Shown: positions 1 to 11,958, counted from the first letter of the stretch. The stretch is DNA of 64,000 bases from Ottelia alismoides (GCA_037367405.1 JAZKJV010002612.1:62001-126000); one strand, 5' to 3'. Translations and numbers: made by a program. The notes: a model not told the origin generated them from the letters alone.

Positions 1-2412
1 TCGCACTAGTTGTTTTATGCAGCGGAAATTTAAAAATTTTCATGCGACGAAACCACATGATCCAAGAACACTTCTCAGATCGTTTCGTCTAAACCACAAA
101 CAAGTAATAGGATTACCTCTTAAAGCGTTATTGCAAACGAGTCTCTAAATGAAGAGACCTCCTGTCTCAAGTCTAATCCGACGGAGGAGACGCTTGCGAG
201 CGTGGGGATGAATCGTGTGCTTCTTGCAATCCATGTTGATGATCCAAGTGGCTGATCTCCTGATCTCGACACACGAGATCCGACGTCTTCTTCACGAGCG
301 AGGCGCACCGAAGGAGACGGAGATCCACGAGCAAACGATCGGGCAGCATAACGGCGATGCTACGTCGATGGAGACTCCCTCTAGAACATTCGTGGTGGAT
401 GGCCATGAGAGAGGAATAGAGAGCGCTGACGTGTAGAGAGAGAGAGAGAGAGAGACTTATGTTCTCTTTTGTATTGTGTAAAGAAGAGCAAAGGGGTGCC
501 TCTCCTTTTATAATATTTTGAGATCAATGGATCTCAATCCATGGGCAACACAAATCCAGTGGCTCTCATTGATTGTGTTTCTTTTAATGGCTAAGATTTG
601 TGTTGGTAAAACCAACAATAACTAATTTGATTGAGATTAAATATATATTGATAAATCAACATAATTTAATCCTCAAATCAAATCAACTAATATTGGAGAT
701 AATGGAAAGGAGAATCTCTCCTTCCATATAAGAGGGGTGGACGGCTACCCTTTCCTTGTAGGAATTGATGGACATCCCTTCTCCTATTAGGAAAGGGAGA
801 TTCCAATGCAATCTCCAAGATTGCATATATCTCAAATATTTACAACAACAATTAATGTAAATTATTCTACAAAATAATTCATAATTATTTTGTGAATATT
901 GCAATCTTGCCATTGAAAATTTGTGAATCACATTCACAACTCAAAATAAATGTAAATTACATTTTCAATTTAATGACCAATGTGAATCCAATTCACATCA
1001 ACATTTAATTAACAAATGTAACTTACAAATAGATCTCTCTTATATATTATAAATCATATTTATAATATATATGACCAATATGGATATTGCTATCCACATT
1101 ATTCATATCCATGATAATTAAATCACATTTAATCATCTTGGATCTCTATTCTCACGTGCCCAAATAATATGAATCACATTCACATTATTCACATCTTTTG
1201 ATAATTAAATCACATTCAATTAAATTAGATAACTCTCTTTATAATATGAATCAAATTCATATTACTCATGATAATTAAATCACATTTAATTATCTATTTT
1301 CTCAATGCTTGGATACATAATATTAACAATGAAATTATCCTGAACCCTTTCAAGGATAATGCGCTTTCTCCACGGATACTTGGAGATAAGGACATGGCGA
1401 TTGTATTGTTCCACGTATAGTGACTTGGATATTGAGATCATATCTCAAATCTAGATCGCGGGCCTCCCATAGATGCTTGATTAAATTAAGACCGCAAATC
1501 TAATATTTTCATTTCATCTGAATCACATTCAGATCAATGTCCAACATTTAGACCAAGATCAGATCACTTCTCTACTGAGAGGAGTCATTAAAATCCAGAC
1601 CCATTACATCACTCCCTAGGAATGGAAGCGTCATGGTTACACAATCGTTTATGATCACATCACCTTCAGGTATTCCCAATACATGTACATCCTGCATACT
1701 GGAACACTTAGATTAAACCCGAAGTATTGGATCAATTTTATACTGTCTACTTCATGGTTTTATCAGTAAGTTTCTCATTCGATTAATAGGAGTTGATATC
1801 GATCATATACTTTCCAAAAGCATATATCATACCTAAGTCTTGGTCATATACTTTACAAAAGTATATATCAAACCTACAAATTCAGTCAAGCTTCCAAAGC
1901 GAGACGACCGTGCACGGAATTTGATTCTTTCCAATATCTCATGAGTGAGCTCATATCTTCCGATTCAGTAACTGAACATGTATGATCCCTTTGAGAGATC
2001 GTATTACTCATATTCCCTTATATGCACACCAGCGCGTCGGTGTATAGACCTTGGTTAGGTCATCGACCTATTGGTCTACCAAATGTACATACTTAGATAT
2101 ATAGTAACACATCTGTCTCTGTTCAGAGGATGTGTGCCTGTATCGTGACAGCATACGATATAGGACTTTGGTTATCTCGATCTCGTTAAGTCAACTCTTT
2201 GACCTAACTAATCTGACACCTCAGAATCTCTATTCCTATGCAGAGGAGCTGCATCAAGAGGTCGGTCAGATATCAACCTAACTGAGAAAGGATTTCCATC
2301 TCCTACTCAGGCTGGAGATCATCTCTTAATAATCATTTGATGGTGCTTGATGAGTCCTCAATCTAACTCATTATAAATTCATCCAAGCACCAGCCTCTAT
2401 GATTCAATAATT
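1..2412 (-). mobile_element. Ty1/copia LTR fragment (same family as element E)
   Basis: This is the reverse complement of the copia LTR at 22479-25126. Window base 1 matches about 25053 and homology ends near 2412, matching about 22620, just after the sequence ctctatgattcaata. The LTR start (TGTTGGACATG) is missing, so the copy is truncated on its 5' side; its 3' end lies left of the window. It keeps the TATA box (504-512) and the CT-rich tract, seen here as a GA run at 438-458. Short ORFs inside it are not conserved with the other copies and are not genes. It could be a solo LTR or the end of a longer element. Confidence 0.85.
504..512 (-). promoter_or_regulatory. TATA box of the copia LTR
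   Basis: TATAAAAGG on the reverse strand, followed by a pyrimidine-rich stretch. The same box sits at the same place in the other two copies (24548 and 39828), which supports it as the LTR core promoter. Confidence 0.6.
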
Positions 2413-2690
2413 ATATGATTTTACTCTACCATTTAACCATTATATGATTTTACAACTCTACTCTATCAAAGATTTTTTGCATACAATTAAAATGGATCAT
2501 ATTAAAAACTTAGTATATTGTTAAATGATATATTATAATCAAGGAGGGGCCACGACACCCCCTATGACATATACTAGTTTTGCGCCCTTAATCCAAACAA
2601 TGATTTTGTTTTGATACTCCATATATACCATATATGTTATAATCATTTCCTCCTACTTTTCTCTCAGATGTTGGTTCTTCTTAGAGACCT
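2413..2690. other. AT-rich spacer, nothing recognised
   Basis: Between the truncated copia LTR and the first MITE. No ORF or repeat structure seen. Confidence 0.5.
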
Positions 2691-2693
2691 TTA

Positions 2694-3063
2694 GGGTGCG
2701 TTTGGTTGGTGGGTGAGTTATCTAGGGGTGGATAATCCGTTTTTGTGTTAGTGTGTTTGGTTGGTGGGTTAAGAGTTGGGAGGGTTTGTGTGATGTGATT
2801 GTATTGAAATTTGGAAAAGTAGGTAATTATTATGATATGATTGTATTGGAATTTGAAAAAGTATTTGTTGTTGTGATATGATTATATTGAAGTTTGGAAT
2901 AATGAGTAGAAGTTGAGTATTTTATGAGTTTTAGATGATATGATGGTATAATATATAATTTTTTTGATGGGAAGGGAGTGGGCCCCACTAATGGGTTAAA
3001 AGTGTGGGTTTTGGGGGGTTACCCACCCTAAGTGGGGGGTAACCCCCCCAACCGAACGCCACC
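2694..3063. mobile_element. MITE, PIF/Harbinger (Tourist)-like, copy 1
   Basis: 370 bp with terminal inverted repeats: GGGTGCGTTTGGTTGG at the left, and GGTGGCGTTCGGTTGG when the right end is read on the other strand. It is flanked by TTA on both sides (2691-2693 and 3064-3066), the usual target duplication of PIF/Harbinger elements. No coding capacity. Subterminal runs ggggggttaccc pair with the left end. Confidence 0.8.
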
Positions 3064-3066
3064 TTA

Positions 3067-3375
3067 GGATGCGTTTGGTATGCAGGTTAAGGTGGATTAA
3101 ACTGTTAGAGAGTAACTCGTTTTTGTGTTCTGGTGTTTGAATAGAGGGTTAAACTATGAGTTTGAAGTGGGTTTGTTATGATATGATTGTATTGAAGTTT
3201 GGAAAAGTGAGTAGAAGTGGAGTAGTTTATAATTTTCATATAATATGATGGTATAATATATTATTTTTTAATAGAATTGATGATGGAGAATTGACTTATT
3301 TATTTTTTTAAAAAAAGATAAAAAATGAAGACCCCATAGGAAAGAAAAGGGGTGGGTTACCATCCGAACGCCTCC
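3067..3375. mobile_element. MITE, PIF/Harbinger (Tourist)-like, copy 2
   Basis: 309 bp directly abutting copy 1. Left end GGATGCGTTTGGTAT, right end on the other strand GGAGGCGTTCGGATGG. TTA lies at 3064-3066 and 3376-3378, so the two MITEs share one TTA. Related to copy 1 in its ends but different inside. Confidence 0.75.
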
Positions 3376-3378
3376 TTA

Positions 3379-4200
3379 GAGAATGAGCAATTTATACTAT
3401 TAACCATCACATATAGGGTTGCATGCTTCGTTGTAGCAAAATAGTATTCGTTGCTATATTAATAGCGACAGTCTATATAACAATAATTATATGTTGCTAT
3501 TTTTTGAAATTTTGACTGATCTTCGCTAAATTTTAAATAAAAAAATTAACGATCATTAGAAAAAATTTCGAACAATATACACCGCCGTTAATAGTGCCGT
3601 TATGACATTGCTTCAACAACGATAACTATATAATAAAATTCACAGCAAATACTATTGTGATTATATGATTCGCTGATATATCAATGACGGATTTTTAAAA
3701 AAAGACACTATAAATCCATTTATTATCTAGTGCATATCGTGTGAGTCCGCACTTTAGAGGTAGGATGATATACCTCTACGTGAATCACCATTTACTATGA
3801 TAATTTACTCTAGAACCGACCAATTTATAGTGACGACAAGTCTCTGCTAATTATTTTTTGCAACAACTTTTAGTTACCATGAAATGAAAAATATTTTAAC
3901 TACAAGTTCTTTATATATTACGCCTAACCATTTTTTGTCTCCTTATATATGGCAATGAATACATCGTTATCATAATTCTTTCATGAGCATATCTTTGGTA
4001 ACAGATTTTGTCCAATGGTTAAACTATCACAAGTTGAAGTTTTCATTGCCATAACAACAAAAACTAATATAACAAATCATCGCTGTACGACTTAATTCTT
4101 TTGAAATGGTATATAATTGATGCATTTGATTCTTAATATTCTGACTTCCTTAGTCATATATATGATTAATGAGATTATATCATGTGGGACTATATATATA
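3379..4200. other. AT-rich DNA, possible decayed DNA transposon
   Basis: No coding region. About 3425-3720 has phrases such as ttgctatattaatagcgac in both orientations, reminiscent of CACTA-derived repeats, but I could not define ends or a target duplication. Confidence 0.25.
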
Positions 4201-5710
4201 GAGGGTAAAATGAGGCTGCTCTTGGGGGAGCTAACTTGGCTTCCTCTACACTATATTTTTATTATTATATCTCTATATTATGTCATTCAAATTTAATGCG
4301 AAACATATACTCCATCCAAACAGACAGTGGCAGATCAGGATTTCACAATAGGTGGGGCACCAATTTTATTGTATTTGTTAAATTTTATATTGTATTTTTA
4401 TTTACAAAATATTAAAGAAAAAATTTCATAGTTCAATATATTTCCCACTGTTACTATAAAACTGATCAAGAATATAATAAAAACAATTCATACCTTGTTA
4501 ACAACATATTGAGAATAGTTCATGTCATTTTCATTACTAATAAAGTCAAACAACATCATTAACTACACATAAGTATCATCCTTTCATTTAATATATACTT
4601 ATAAACACATGTAATAGAAATTTATGAATCAAATTTACAATCAAAATCTAATTGAAATTACATAAATTTGAGATAAATCAAATTCACAATCATTTGATCA
4701 TACAAGAAACTTGTTAGATGAAGATGTGCGATTAAAATTTTATCATCTATACTTACAGGAAATATTGTCTATACATATGAGTACATGAGAAGATTGAAAC
4801 AGATTTGAAAGATATTAGTTGTTGTCGAAATTCTCCCTTGCTTCTAAACTGGTTGCAATTCTATTAAAACATGAAAATGAGTCCCTATTATATATATATA
4901 TATATATATATGCAAGCAGAATTAGATCCCGGATTGTCGGGCAGGGCAGGTGCGAGCACAACACCCCCCTCCCTTTTTGATTATGGTTCGCTGCATCGGG
5001 TCTCGCCTTAAGGCGAGCAATTGAGGTCAAATACCCCTTCGACCCTCACTCTCGTGCTCCCCACCCGTGGATCACTCGGCTCGGTACCCTGCAGGCTCCA
5101 CTCGCGCTCCACCTCACCACCGGTAGTCCGGATGGGTATGATTTTTCAAAAATGACTAGGTATGGAATGTAGAGACTAATTTGAGAGGCAAAAATTGAAA
5201 TGAATGAATAATACAAATGATTTAATTAAGGTAAGAGGATCAAATGGCATGTGTATTGATGGATATTATTTATTGTTAAGTGGGAAGTTAATTTTATGAG
5301 TATTAATAAGAAGGGGGAATAAATGGATATGAGAGTTATTAATAATGAAAGGATTGAAAAGACGTGAAAACTAACCAACGAAAGAGGAGATATAATTAAC
5401 AATTAAGGGGGACATTGCCATTGTGAGTCTTAATTACGATGTTATGGGAATTTGAAAAAGGAGGGGCACGTGTCCGATCTTACCAATGCGTGGATTCATC
5501 CTTGCAGATAAGGTCGATTTCGACGATTCTGTGATCGTTAAAATTGACTATTTAGATGGAGGTCGTAAGAACTTTTGTTTCTCACGAAACTAGAATAAGA
5601 TAATGTAAGGATATAGTGATGAATTCCAACAGATTTATTTTTCAAAAAAATAAAAAATGTGGGGAAAATGGGACTAGAGAAGCCAAGTTAGCTCCCCTTA
5701 GGGACATGCG
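4201..5710. mobile_element. Palindromic microsatellite-associated element, copy a (split)
   Basis: The left half (4201 to about 4318) and right half (about 5509-5710) carry matching inverted ends. The shared end sequence is gagctaacttggcttc, read on the reverse strand at the right end. The inner parts match the family core (cattcaaattt; ttaaaattgac; gatggaggtcgtaag). It is flanked by (TA)n on the left. About 1.2 kb has been inserted in the middle. Confidence 0.6.
4319..5508. other. Unclassified insertion inside palindromic element copy a
   Basis: Begins near cagtggcagatcagg, a phrase seen at ends of some plant hAT-type elements, but no matching right end was found. Contains a (TA)n run near 4886-4910. 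No credible ORF. Confidence 0.35.
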
Positions 5711-5720
5711 TATATATTTA

Positions 5721-6084
5721 GTGGGACAACCCCTAGGGGGAACCAACTTGACTGCCCCTACCTCTATTTTTTATTTTTAAGATATTTTTTGAAAATACAT
5801 AGGAGATTTAGATTACTGTATAACATCGTGTTCTCATTCAAATTTCGTGTAAAACATACAATCATAACCCATCCATCACGACTGTCAAATTTAAAGGGTC
5901 TCATAATTGTTGAAATTGACCCTTTCTAGATGACGGGTAAGGAATGTATATTTTTCATGAAATTTGAATGACAATGTGGTGTCAACAAATAGACTAAATG
6001 CCCAAGGCATTTTCATAAAATACCATGAGAAATGAAAAAACAAATAGAGGTGAAGGTAGTCATGTTAGCTCCATTAAACTTTAC
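5721..6084. mobile_element. Palindromic element, copy b
   Basis: About 364 bp with imperfect inverted ends. The left arm is gggacaacccctaggggga followed by accaacttgac; the right arm on the other strand is aatggagctaacatgacta. The diverged core is shared with the other copies (ctcattcaaatttcg; ttgaaattgaccctttc; catgaaatttgaatgac). Confidence 0.6.
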
Positions 6085-7375
6085 GCACACGCACGCATGT
6101 ATACATACGTCCCGTAAAGTGAGCTAATTCAATCTATATTGAACTTCCTAGACATACTTCAGAAATAAAATTAATATATATTGTCACAACATGTAGCAAG
6201 CTTGAGGGATCTAAGTTCCATAGACGTAAATTACGTTGCTACATATAAGTTTCGAAATTTATATCATAACGTAACTAAACACGAGCAGGCCGAGAACAAA
6301 TACGTATAAACTTCTAATTGCAATATATGATCTTGTTGTTTGAATCAAATTGTTCTAGAAATGAAATTGAATCTCCCGGTCGACTGGTTAAATCAAGAAT
6401 CGGACAAAAATCGGTCCGATTACCTTATATTTATTCGAAAAATAAAAGCAGTCAAAATCATATTTGACCGCTTAAATCCAGTTAAACCAATTGAAACAAA
6501 CCTCTGGTTTGGTCATCCTTTTTTTGACAAAAATAATTTCTAATAATTTATTAAAATGCAAATTTTTAAAAACTATTCATAATCTACTTTCAATATAACC
6601 CTTAGCGCTTCTTTATCTATTCTCCTTTCACATGAGTCAATAACCCATTATCACAACTTTCTCTTCCCAAATTGTGCACGAATGTCTACTTTCACCAAGA
6701 ACAAACGAAGATGATGTCATAAACATACTGTGAATAGCATTAAATTAACATCACTTGCCATACATTAGAGTTAAAATAGTTTTAAATTTTTAATTTTATA
6801 CATCTCATATATATATTTATATGAATTTTATAAAATATATTCATGTGATTTTTTCTAATAACGTTTACACCCTTAACTATTTTAACAAATTCACATGTTC
6901 TCATATAGTGCTTTAAAAAATCGTAAGTTATCCTTATGTTGGTATAATATAGAAGTGCAAGTATACTAATAAAAGGCCACTACTGTGTATTTTTGTAAAA
7001 ATATAGGCGTACATATGTAATTTTGAAAAATATGGTAGAAGTATTATTGGAAAATTTTATGAAGGACGCGAGTGTACAAACCCTCTAAATGGTAGTATTT
7101 TTGCTATTTATTTGTATGATATACCAATGTAACTCAATCTGACCTTGTTGAACCATATGAACCAAAATCAATAATTCACAATTCAGACTTTTTCAATTTT
7201 TATGAACGATTGACGTCATCCTCATTCAACCGATCCGTCCAATTGGTATGCCCATGAAAATCAGAAACTGACACATTTTTGTTTGATGTCTGATTCAATT
7301 TTTAAAACCTTGATTTGAATGGTAGTGAAGAGAGTCTTAACACCGAATCTAATTTTTCTTTAGAAATGATTTTGG
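6085..7375. other. AT-rich intergenic DNA, no gene
   Basis: Only very short ORFs with no similarity I can see. The 6340-6543 ORF (67 codons) lies in low-complexity sequence and is treated as chance. Confidence 0.5.
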
Positions 7376-7618
7376 ATAAATTACAAAAAAGATTCTCAAC
7401 TATAGCATGATTCTTAATTATGAGCCTCATTTTTCGTTTGTAACAAATAGGGGTCTGAACTTTCCAACTTAAGAGCTTAACATTGAAATTTAAGAGTCGT
7501 TGAAGCTTATGGATACTTGTATTTGAGACAAAAATAAAAGATCAAACCCATCATTGTTACAATTGGAAAATGAAATCTTTAATTGAGAATGAAAGCATAG
7601 TTGAGGCCAATTATTTAA
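7376..7618. mobile_element. Small palindromic MITE, unclassified
   Basis: About 243 bp. The left arm runs aaattacaaaaaagattctc to gtttgtaacaa. The right arm read on the other strand gives taattggcctcaactatgc to attgtaacaa. The arms are about 65 bp with mismatches. No coding capacity; no clear target duplication. Confidence 0.55.
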
Positions 7619-8231
7619 AGTTCATCTTGGAATAAAAACAGACAATGACACGTAACTTTCCGTGAGGAAGATGGGGAGAGCTGTAGATTCACATCACATC
7701 CAAACACAATAGAAAACTTTCAAGTGTCGAAGGATGTAAACGTGATCACATCTCCATCCTCAAAATCAACAAATGAAAATCCGATCCAATCCGATCCATC
7801 ATATATCTTAATAGGAAGTCCCGGCCATAGGATCGGGTGGGATGGCGGATGGATCAGCAGGGGATTGAAGAGAGCTGGGCTGCCGCTAACCCGCAGGCAC
7901 GATCGAGTGCAAACGGTCAATCGATCCTTTGTTGTATAATTGTACTCTTGTGCGGGGCTCCCCACGATGGAGCCCCAAATCTACAGCTGTCCCTTTTGGC
8001 GAGAGGGGTCCCTTTGAGCTGGAGGATCAGACAAGGACGAACCCATCACATTTTTCTATATCATATCATATGTTTCATCGCACACTTAAAATTGCATAAA
8101 TACGTTAGATACCATTAGTATAACTCTGCAATCATACATATCCATGGCGTTTTCCGGCATCCACAGTAGTGGCTGTGGAGATCCCACGACTTCCACCTTC
8201 TTCAGCAGCCATGCGATTACAATTATATATA
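7619..8231. other. Intergenic DNA with a moderately GC-rich patch, no gene
   Basis: 7800-8040 is richer in GC than its surroundings. Overlapping short ORFs exist on both strands but none shows a recognisable domain. Confidence 0.5.
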
Positions 8232-8598
8232 TGGGGAAATGGAACTGCGTCCAGAGGGAGTTAATTTGACTCCCTCGTTTTATTTTTTTCATATTTTCTT
8301 GAAAATTACTTTCGTGAAAATTTATCACTATATATCTATACTATGTCTTTCGAATTTCATGAGAACCAGATACTACTACGTCTATCATCTATACAATCAT
8401 TTTTCTAACGATCGCAGAACTGTTGAAATCGACATCGTCTGGATGGAGGTCGTAGGAGTCTATGTTTCGCATGAAATTTGAATGACATAATATAGGGATA
8501 TAATAATAATAATCCACGGAATCAATTCTCAAAAAATAAAAAATAGGGAAAATAGAGGGAGAGCTAAGTTAGCTCCCCACAAGGGGAAGCTCCATCAT
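8232..8598. mobile_element. Palindromic element, copy c
   Basis: About 367 bp between a TA run and a GT run. The inverted ends include ggagttaatttgactccc at the left and ggagctaacttagctctcc when the right end is read in reverse. The core has tcgaatttcatgagaacc, then ggtcgtaggagtctatg and catgaaatttgaatgac. The short arms can themselves fold (ggagc/gctcc). Confidence 0.75.
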
Positions 8599-8618
8599 GT
8601 GTGTGTGTGTGTGTGTGT
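8599..8618. repeat. (GT)n microsatellite
   Basis: A GT run separating palindromic copies c and d. Confidence 0.8.
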
Positions 8619-8858
8619 ATCCCTCCTATATGTCATTCGAATTTCGTCAAAAATAGAGACTGATATGCCCTCCATCTACAACATATCAATTACAACAATG
8701 TTTAGACCGTTAAAATTACATGTTCTACATGGATATCATAGAAGTCTCTGTTTCTGACGAAATTCGATTGACATATTAGAAGGACATATAGATGAATATA
8801 CATGGTGATATTTTTCAAAAAATAAAGAAAATTGTATAAAAATAGGAACGAGGGCACC
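8619..8858. mobile_element. Palindromic element, copy d (left arm missing)
   Basis: Starts directly after the GT run at the core phrase tccctcctatatgtcattcg. The left terminal arm of about 90 bp seen in other copies is absent. The right half, gaagtctctgtttctgac to tgaatatacatggtg, is present. Confidence 0.65.
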
Positions 8859-8873
8859 GTATATGTATGTATG

Positions 8874-9273
8874 TATATGGGGTTTGGAAGTATGCACCTA
8901 GGTGCTTGTAATTTTACATGCATCATGGTCTATATCTTCCACGTTTTTTTACGTTTTTGGAAAATATGACCATGTATATTCATCCCTAAATCCCTCCTAT
9001 ATGACATTCGAATTTCGTCAGAAACAAAGACTCCTATGTCTTGCATCCAAAACTGGTAATTTCAATGGTCTTAAAATTATTGTAATCGATTTGCTCTACA
9101 TAGAGGGTATAAGAGTCTCTGTTTGAGATGAAATTCGAATGGCATATAAGAGAGATATAAGGATGAATTTACATGGTGATATTTTTCAAAAAAGTAAAAA
9201 AAAGTGGAAGATATTGGCCTCGGTGCATGTAAAATTACATGCACCTTGGTGCGTGCTCCCTAAATCCTATATA
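8874..9273. mobile_element. Palindromic element, copy e
   Basis: About 400 bp with inverted ends of about 65 bp. The right arm holds its own near-perfect hairpin, GGTGCATGTAA/TTACATGCACC. The core matches copies d and g closely (gacattcgaatttcgtcag; gagtctctgttt). The arm sequences are unrelated to those of copies c and g. Confidence 0.75.
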
Positions 9274-9316
9274 TGAGTGATCTTATGAGCAAAAAAATGT
9301 GAGAGCATGAGGGCAT
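9273..9316. mobile_element. Left part of a 154-bp palindromic MITE split by element A
   Basis: atgagtgatcttatgagc through gggcat pairs with the segment ending at 22437 (gatcactcat). Removing element A and one GGCAT restores an almost fully palindromic 154-bp unit. Confidence 0.75.
9312..9316 (+). repeat. 5-bp target duplication GGCAT, left copy (element A)
   Basis: GGCAT immediately precedes the TG of the 5' LTR and recurs right after the CA of the 3' LTR (22323-22327). Confidence 0.9.
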
Positions 9317-10497
9317 TGATGAAAACCCATTCATCACTCTTTATTCTTATATTTTAGCTACAAAAACCTTTGCAAATGCATGTATATGTTTGTAAATACA
9401 AATAATTACCAAAATCATGCTTGATGTAAAAATTAATAATTAGCATGTTTTTGTGCAAAAATAAAAGAATAAAGAGTAAAAAGAAAAAGAGGGAAATATT
9501 TAGAATAAATATTGAGCGACCTAATCCCAAGGGAGGGCTCAGCATGGGCCTGACCGCATAAAAGCCAAAGTAGAGGGAGATAGGGTCTCATGTGTGTAAA
9601 GATATATGTAAATAAAATAAAAATATTTTCCTCCCAAAAAGAGACTAAAATTGGATTGTAAATATTTGTATATATTTATATAAAATCAAGATAAAAATAG
9701 AAATATTAAAAAGAAAACAAAAACATCACTCATGTACATAGTCACCATGTATATAGTCCATTCATAATTAAATAAAATTAATTCCCAAAAACCTTGTACA
9801 TATTCTATGTCTTATGATGTAAATAAATAAAATAATTTAAACAAAAACAAAATAAAAATAACAAAATTAAAAATTAAAAATAATATTGTAAATATACCAT
9901 GTATATGTATGTACATATCTATTTATTTCACCTATGTATATAAATAATAAAAATAAAATAAAAATATCTTTTTATTCCTTATTTTATTATATAAATAAAT
10001 AAAATATAAAATTGGAATAAAATATACAAAAATAAACAATTAAAAATCAAAAATCAACAATCAAAAATACATATTGTATATACCTATATAAAATAATAAT
10101 ATTTTGTAAATACCTAAATTATATTTCAGAAAAATAATTAAAAATCATTAAAAATAGAAAAAAAATAAAATAAATATTTTTAATATTTTGAGTTTTTAAT
10201 AATTCGGCCATTTACTATTTTATATTGAATTTCCAAATCCCTAATACGTGGCCACATCCCATTGGTCCACGGGGGATTGTTGACCCCCGGTCAACTCTCC
10301 CCCTGGACCACATCTATTCCGGATCCGCGCCCGACCCGCCTTTTCTCCAAATTTTTCCCACGCGATCCGATCACCAAAACCTCAAATCTCGGGCCCCGAT
10401 TGTTCCTTGATCATTCCAGATCCTCGCCCGGCAGGGGTTGTTGGGGTCCGAGCTCCGATAAGCTCGCCCGATCATCTCCAAGCTGGACCCCTAATCA

Positions 10498-10503
10498 TAT
10501 AAG
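10498..10503 (+). promoter_or_regulatory. Possible TATA box, element A 5' LTR
   Basis: TATAAG within aatcatataagatct, conserved in the 3' LTR at 19852-19857, about 260 bp before the predicted splice donor. Confidence 0.35.
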
Positions 10504-10758
10504 ATCTCGCCTCCGGTGACCTTGTTCTCTATCTTTGGACCTCCTGCTCGCAGCCAAGGAGCTCCTCCGGAGTGCCTGAGTGACAGTCGAGTCCTCTAGA
10601 GTGGAAGCGAGGCACGAGTACCCTAGGAGACCACTGATCCGGTGGCTCTGCCGCCGTGCGCCGCCGCGAGCGCGCCCAGCCTCGGGGAGACGACGCCCCA
10701 TTGCAGGCCATGACCCAGGAGCTCCCCGAGCTCCAGCCCAGTCGACAGCACCCGCCAG

Positions 10759-11062
10759 GTAACCTCTTTAGGCCGTAGAATAGCTTAGATTAGGAATTTT
10801 CCGATTTCATAAGAGTAGCTCCGCCACCTCCACCTGTCGTCTCCGGTCACCCATTCACCCATCCGACACCACCATCACTTCCACCAGACCCCTCTCCACC
10901 TTCTCCGCCCTTCCACTCTCCCTGGCTCGCCCCGGAGCAGGGCTATCGGCTCTCACCCTCCGCCACTCGATGGAGAGCCTCCATCTCGCTTCATCTTCCA
11001 TCGTTTTCGTGCGTTGAAGGGTCGAGGCAGTTTGCCCTCGACCCAGCTTGCTTCCTGTGCAG
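10759..11062 (+). other. Predicted intron inside the A 5' LTR
   Basis: Donor CCAG|GTAACC; acceptor cttgcttcctgtgcag|gt with a pyrimidine tract. A 9-bp hairpin, GGGTCGAGG/CCTCGACCC with loop CAGTTTGC, sits at 11019-11044 just before the acceptor. Comparable donor-acceptor pairs lie at the same place in LTRs B, C, D and F. This is a prediction; no transcript was seen. Confidence 0.5.
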
Positions 11063-11941
11063 GTCACGACGTCAGGAGCGCCTCATCTGGAGGCCAACAG
11101 CTTGGACGCAGGAGCTTCAGGCCACCGCCGTCGCGGGGCCATTCTGGTGGTTCTCCGACTCATCGGAGGGCCGCCATCAGCTGCGGAGCTTCACGGCGGA
11201 GCCTTTCCGCACCTCAGGAGCAGCAGGGGAGGATCGTAGCGCGTGCATCGGGCCGGCGAAGCTCGCCGGCCGACGGTTCTTCCACCATCTTCCCCGATCG
11301 TCCGATCGACCTCGACGCTCCAGTTCAGATCTCGTCCGTTCATTCGCGGAGCTGCAGATATCGTCAGATCCGTGGAGGTGCGATCGCAGCCGTTGATTCA
11401 CCGAGGGTTCGGCCACTGCTTACGAGGACCGTCCGATCTCCTCGTGGAGGGCCCTCACCCGTTCGATCAGGCCAGCACTTCCAGAGTTAAAGCGCCTTCG
11501 TCTCTCCACCGTCCGATCATTGACGTGGCGTTCATCTAGCCGTCGAGATTAAATAAGAGGTAATTGCTGTTAGGCCCCTCTAGTTTTCGCATTTACTTTC
11601 TAGTCCTGTAAATATTTTGGAACCATTATTTCCATTGGGTTATTTGCACTTTGGACCTGAGCTTTACTTTATTTGCACTTATGCCCCTGTATGTAGTGTA
11701 GCAAGTGCATCGACACGTGCCTTTTGGGATATTTTGCATATTTAGTCCTGATGTTCTGCCATGTTATGGAATGAATGAATACTTTTGGTTAATTGCAGAT
11801 ATGCCCCTGTGAGTTGTTTTTATACGCATGTGCGTGATATTTGTGGGTAAATTACAAACAAGTCCTCGGACTTTTGGTACCTGTTACCAAATAGCCCCAG
11901 AACTTTGTTTTTATTGCAATTAGGTCCCTGAGTGCCCCAGA

Positions 11942-11958
11942 CACGTGCTTCGCACGTG
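11942..11958 (+). promoter_or_regulatory. G-box hairpin in A 5' LTR
   Basis: CACGTGC-TTC-GCACGTG, a perfect 7-bp stem that contains two CACGTG G-box cores. The equivalent in LTR F is CACGCGC-GTC-GCGCGTG, with a paired change in the stem. Confidence 0.5.

Noticed and set aside
4319..5508. Complete hAT element in palindromic copy a
   Set aside because: The left end resembles cagtggc-type hAT ends, but there is no inverted right end or 8-bp duplication.
7720..8118. Host gene in the GC-richer patch
   Set aside because: Only short overlapping ORFs on both strands, no recognisable domain or splice structure.
11014..11490. 158-codon ORF in the A 5' LTR and similar GC-rich ORFs (20392-20739, 36395-36841, 30454-30972)
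   Set aside because: They lie in the GC-rich LTR middle, overlap a predicted intron, differ between copies and strands, and have Arg/Ser/Pro-rich composition expected from GC-rich chance frames.
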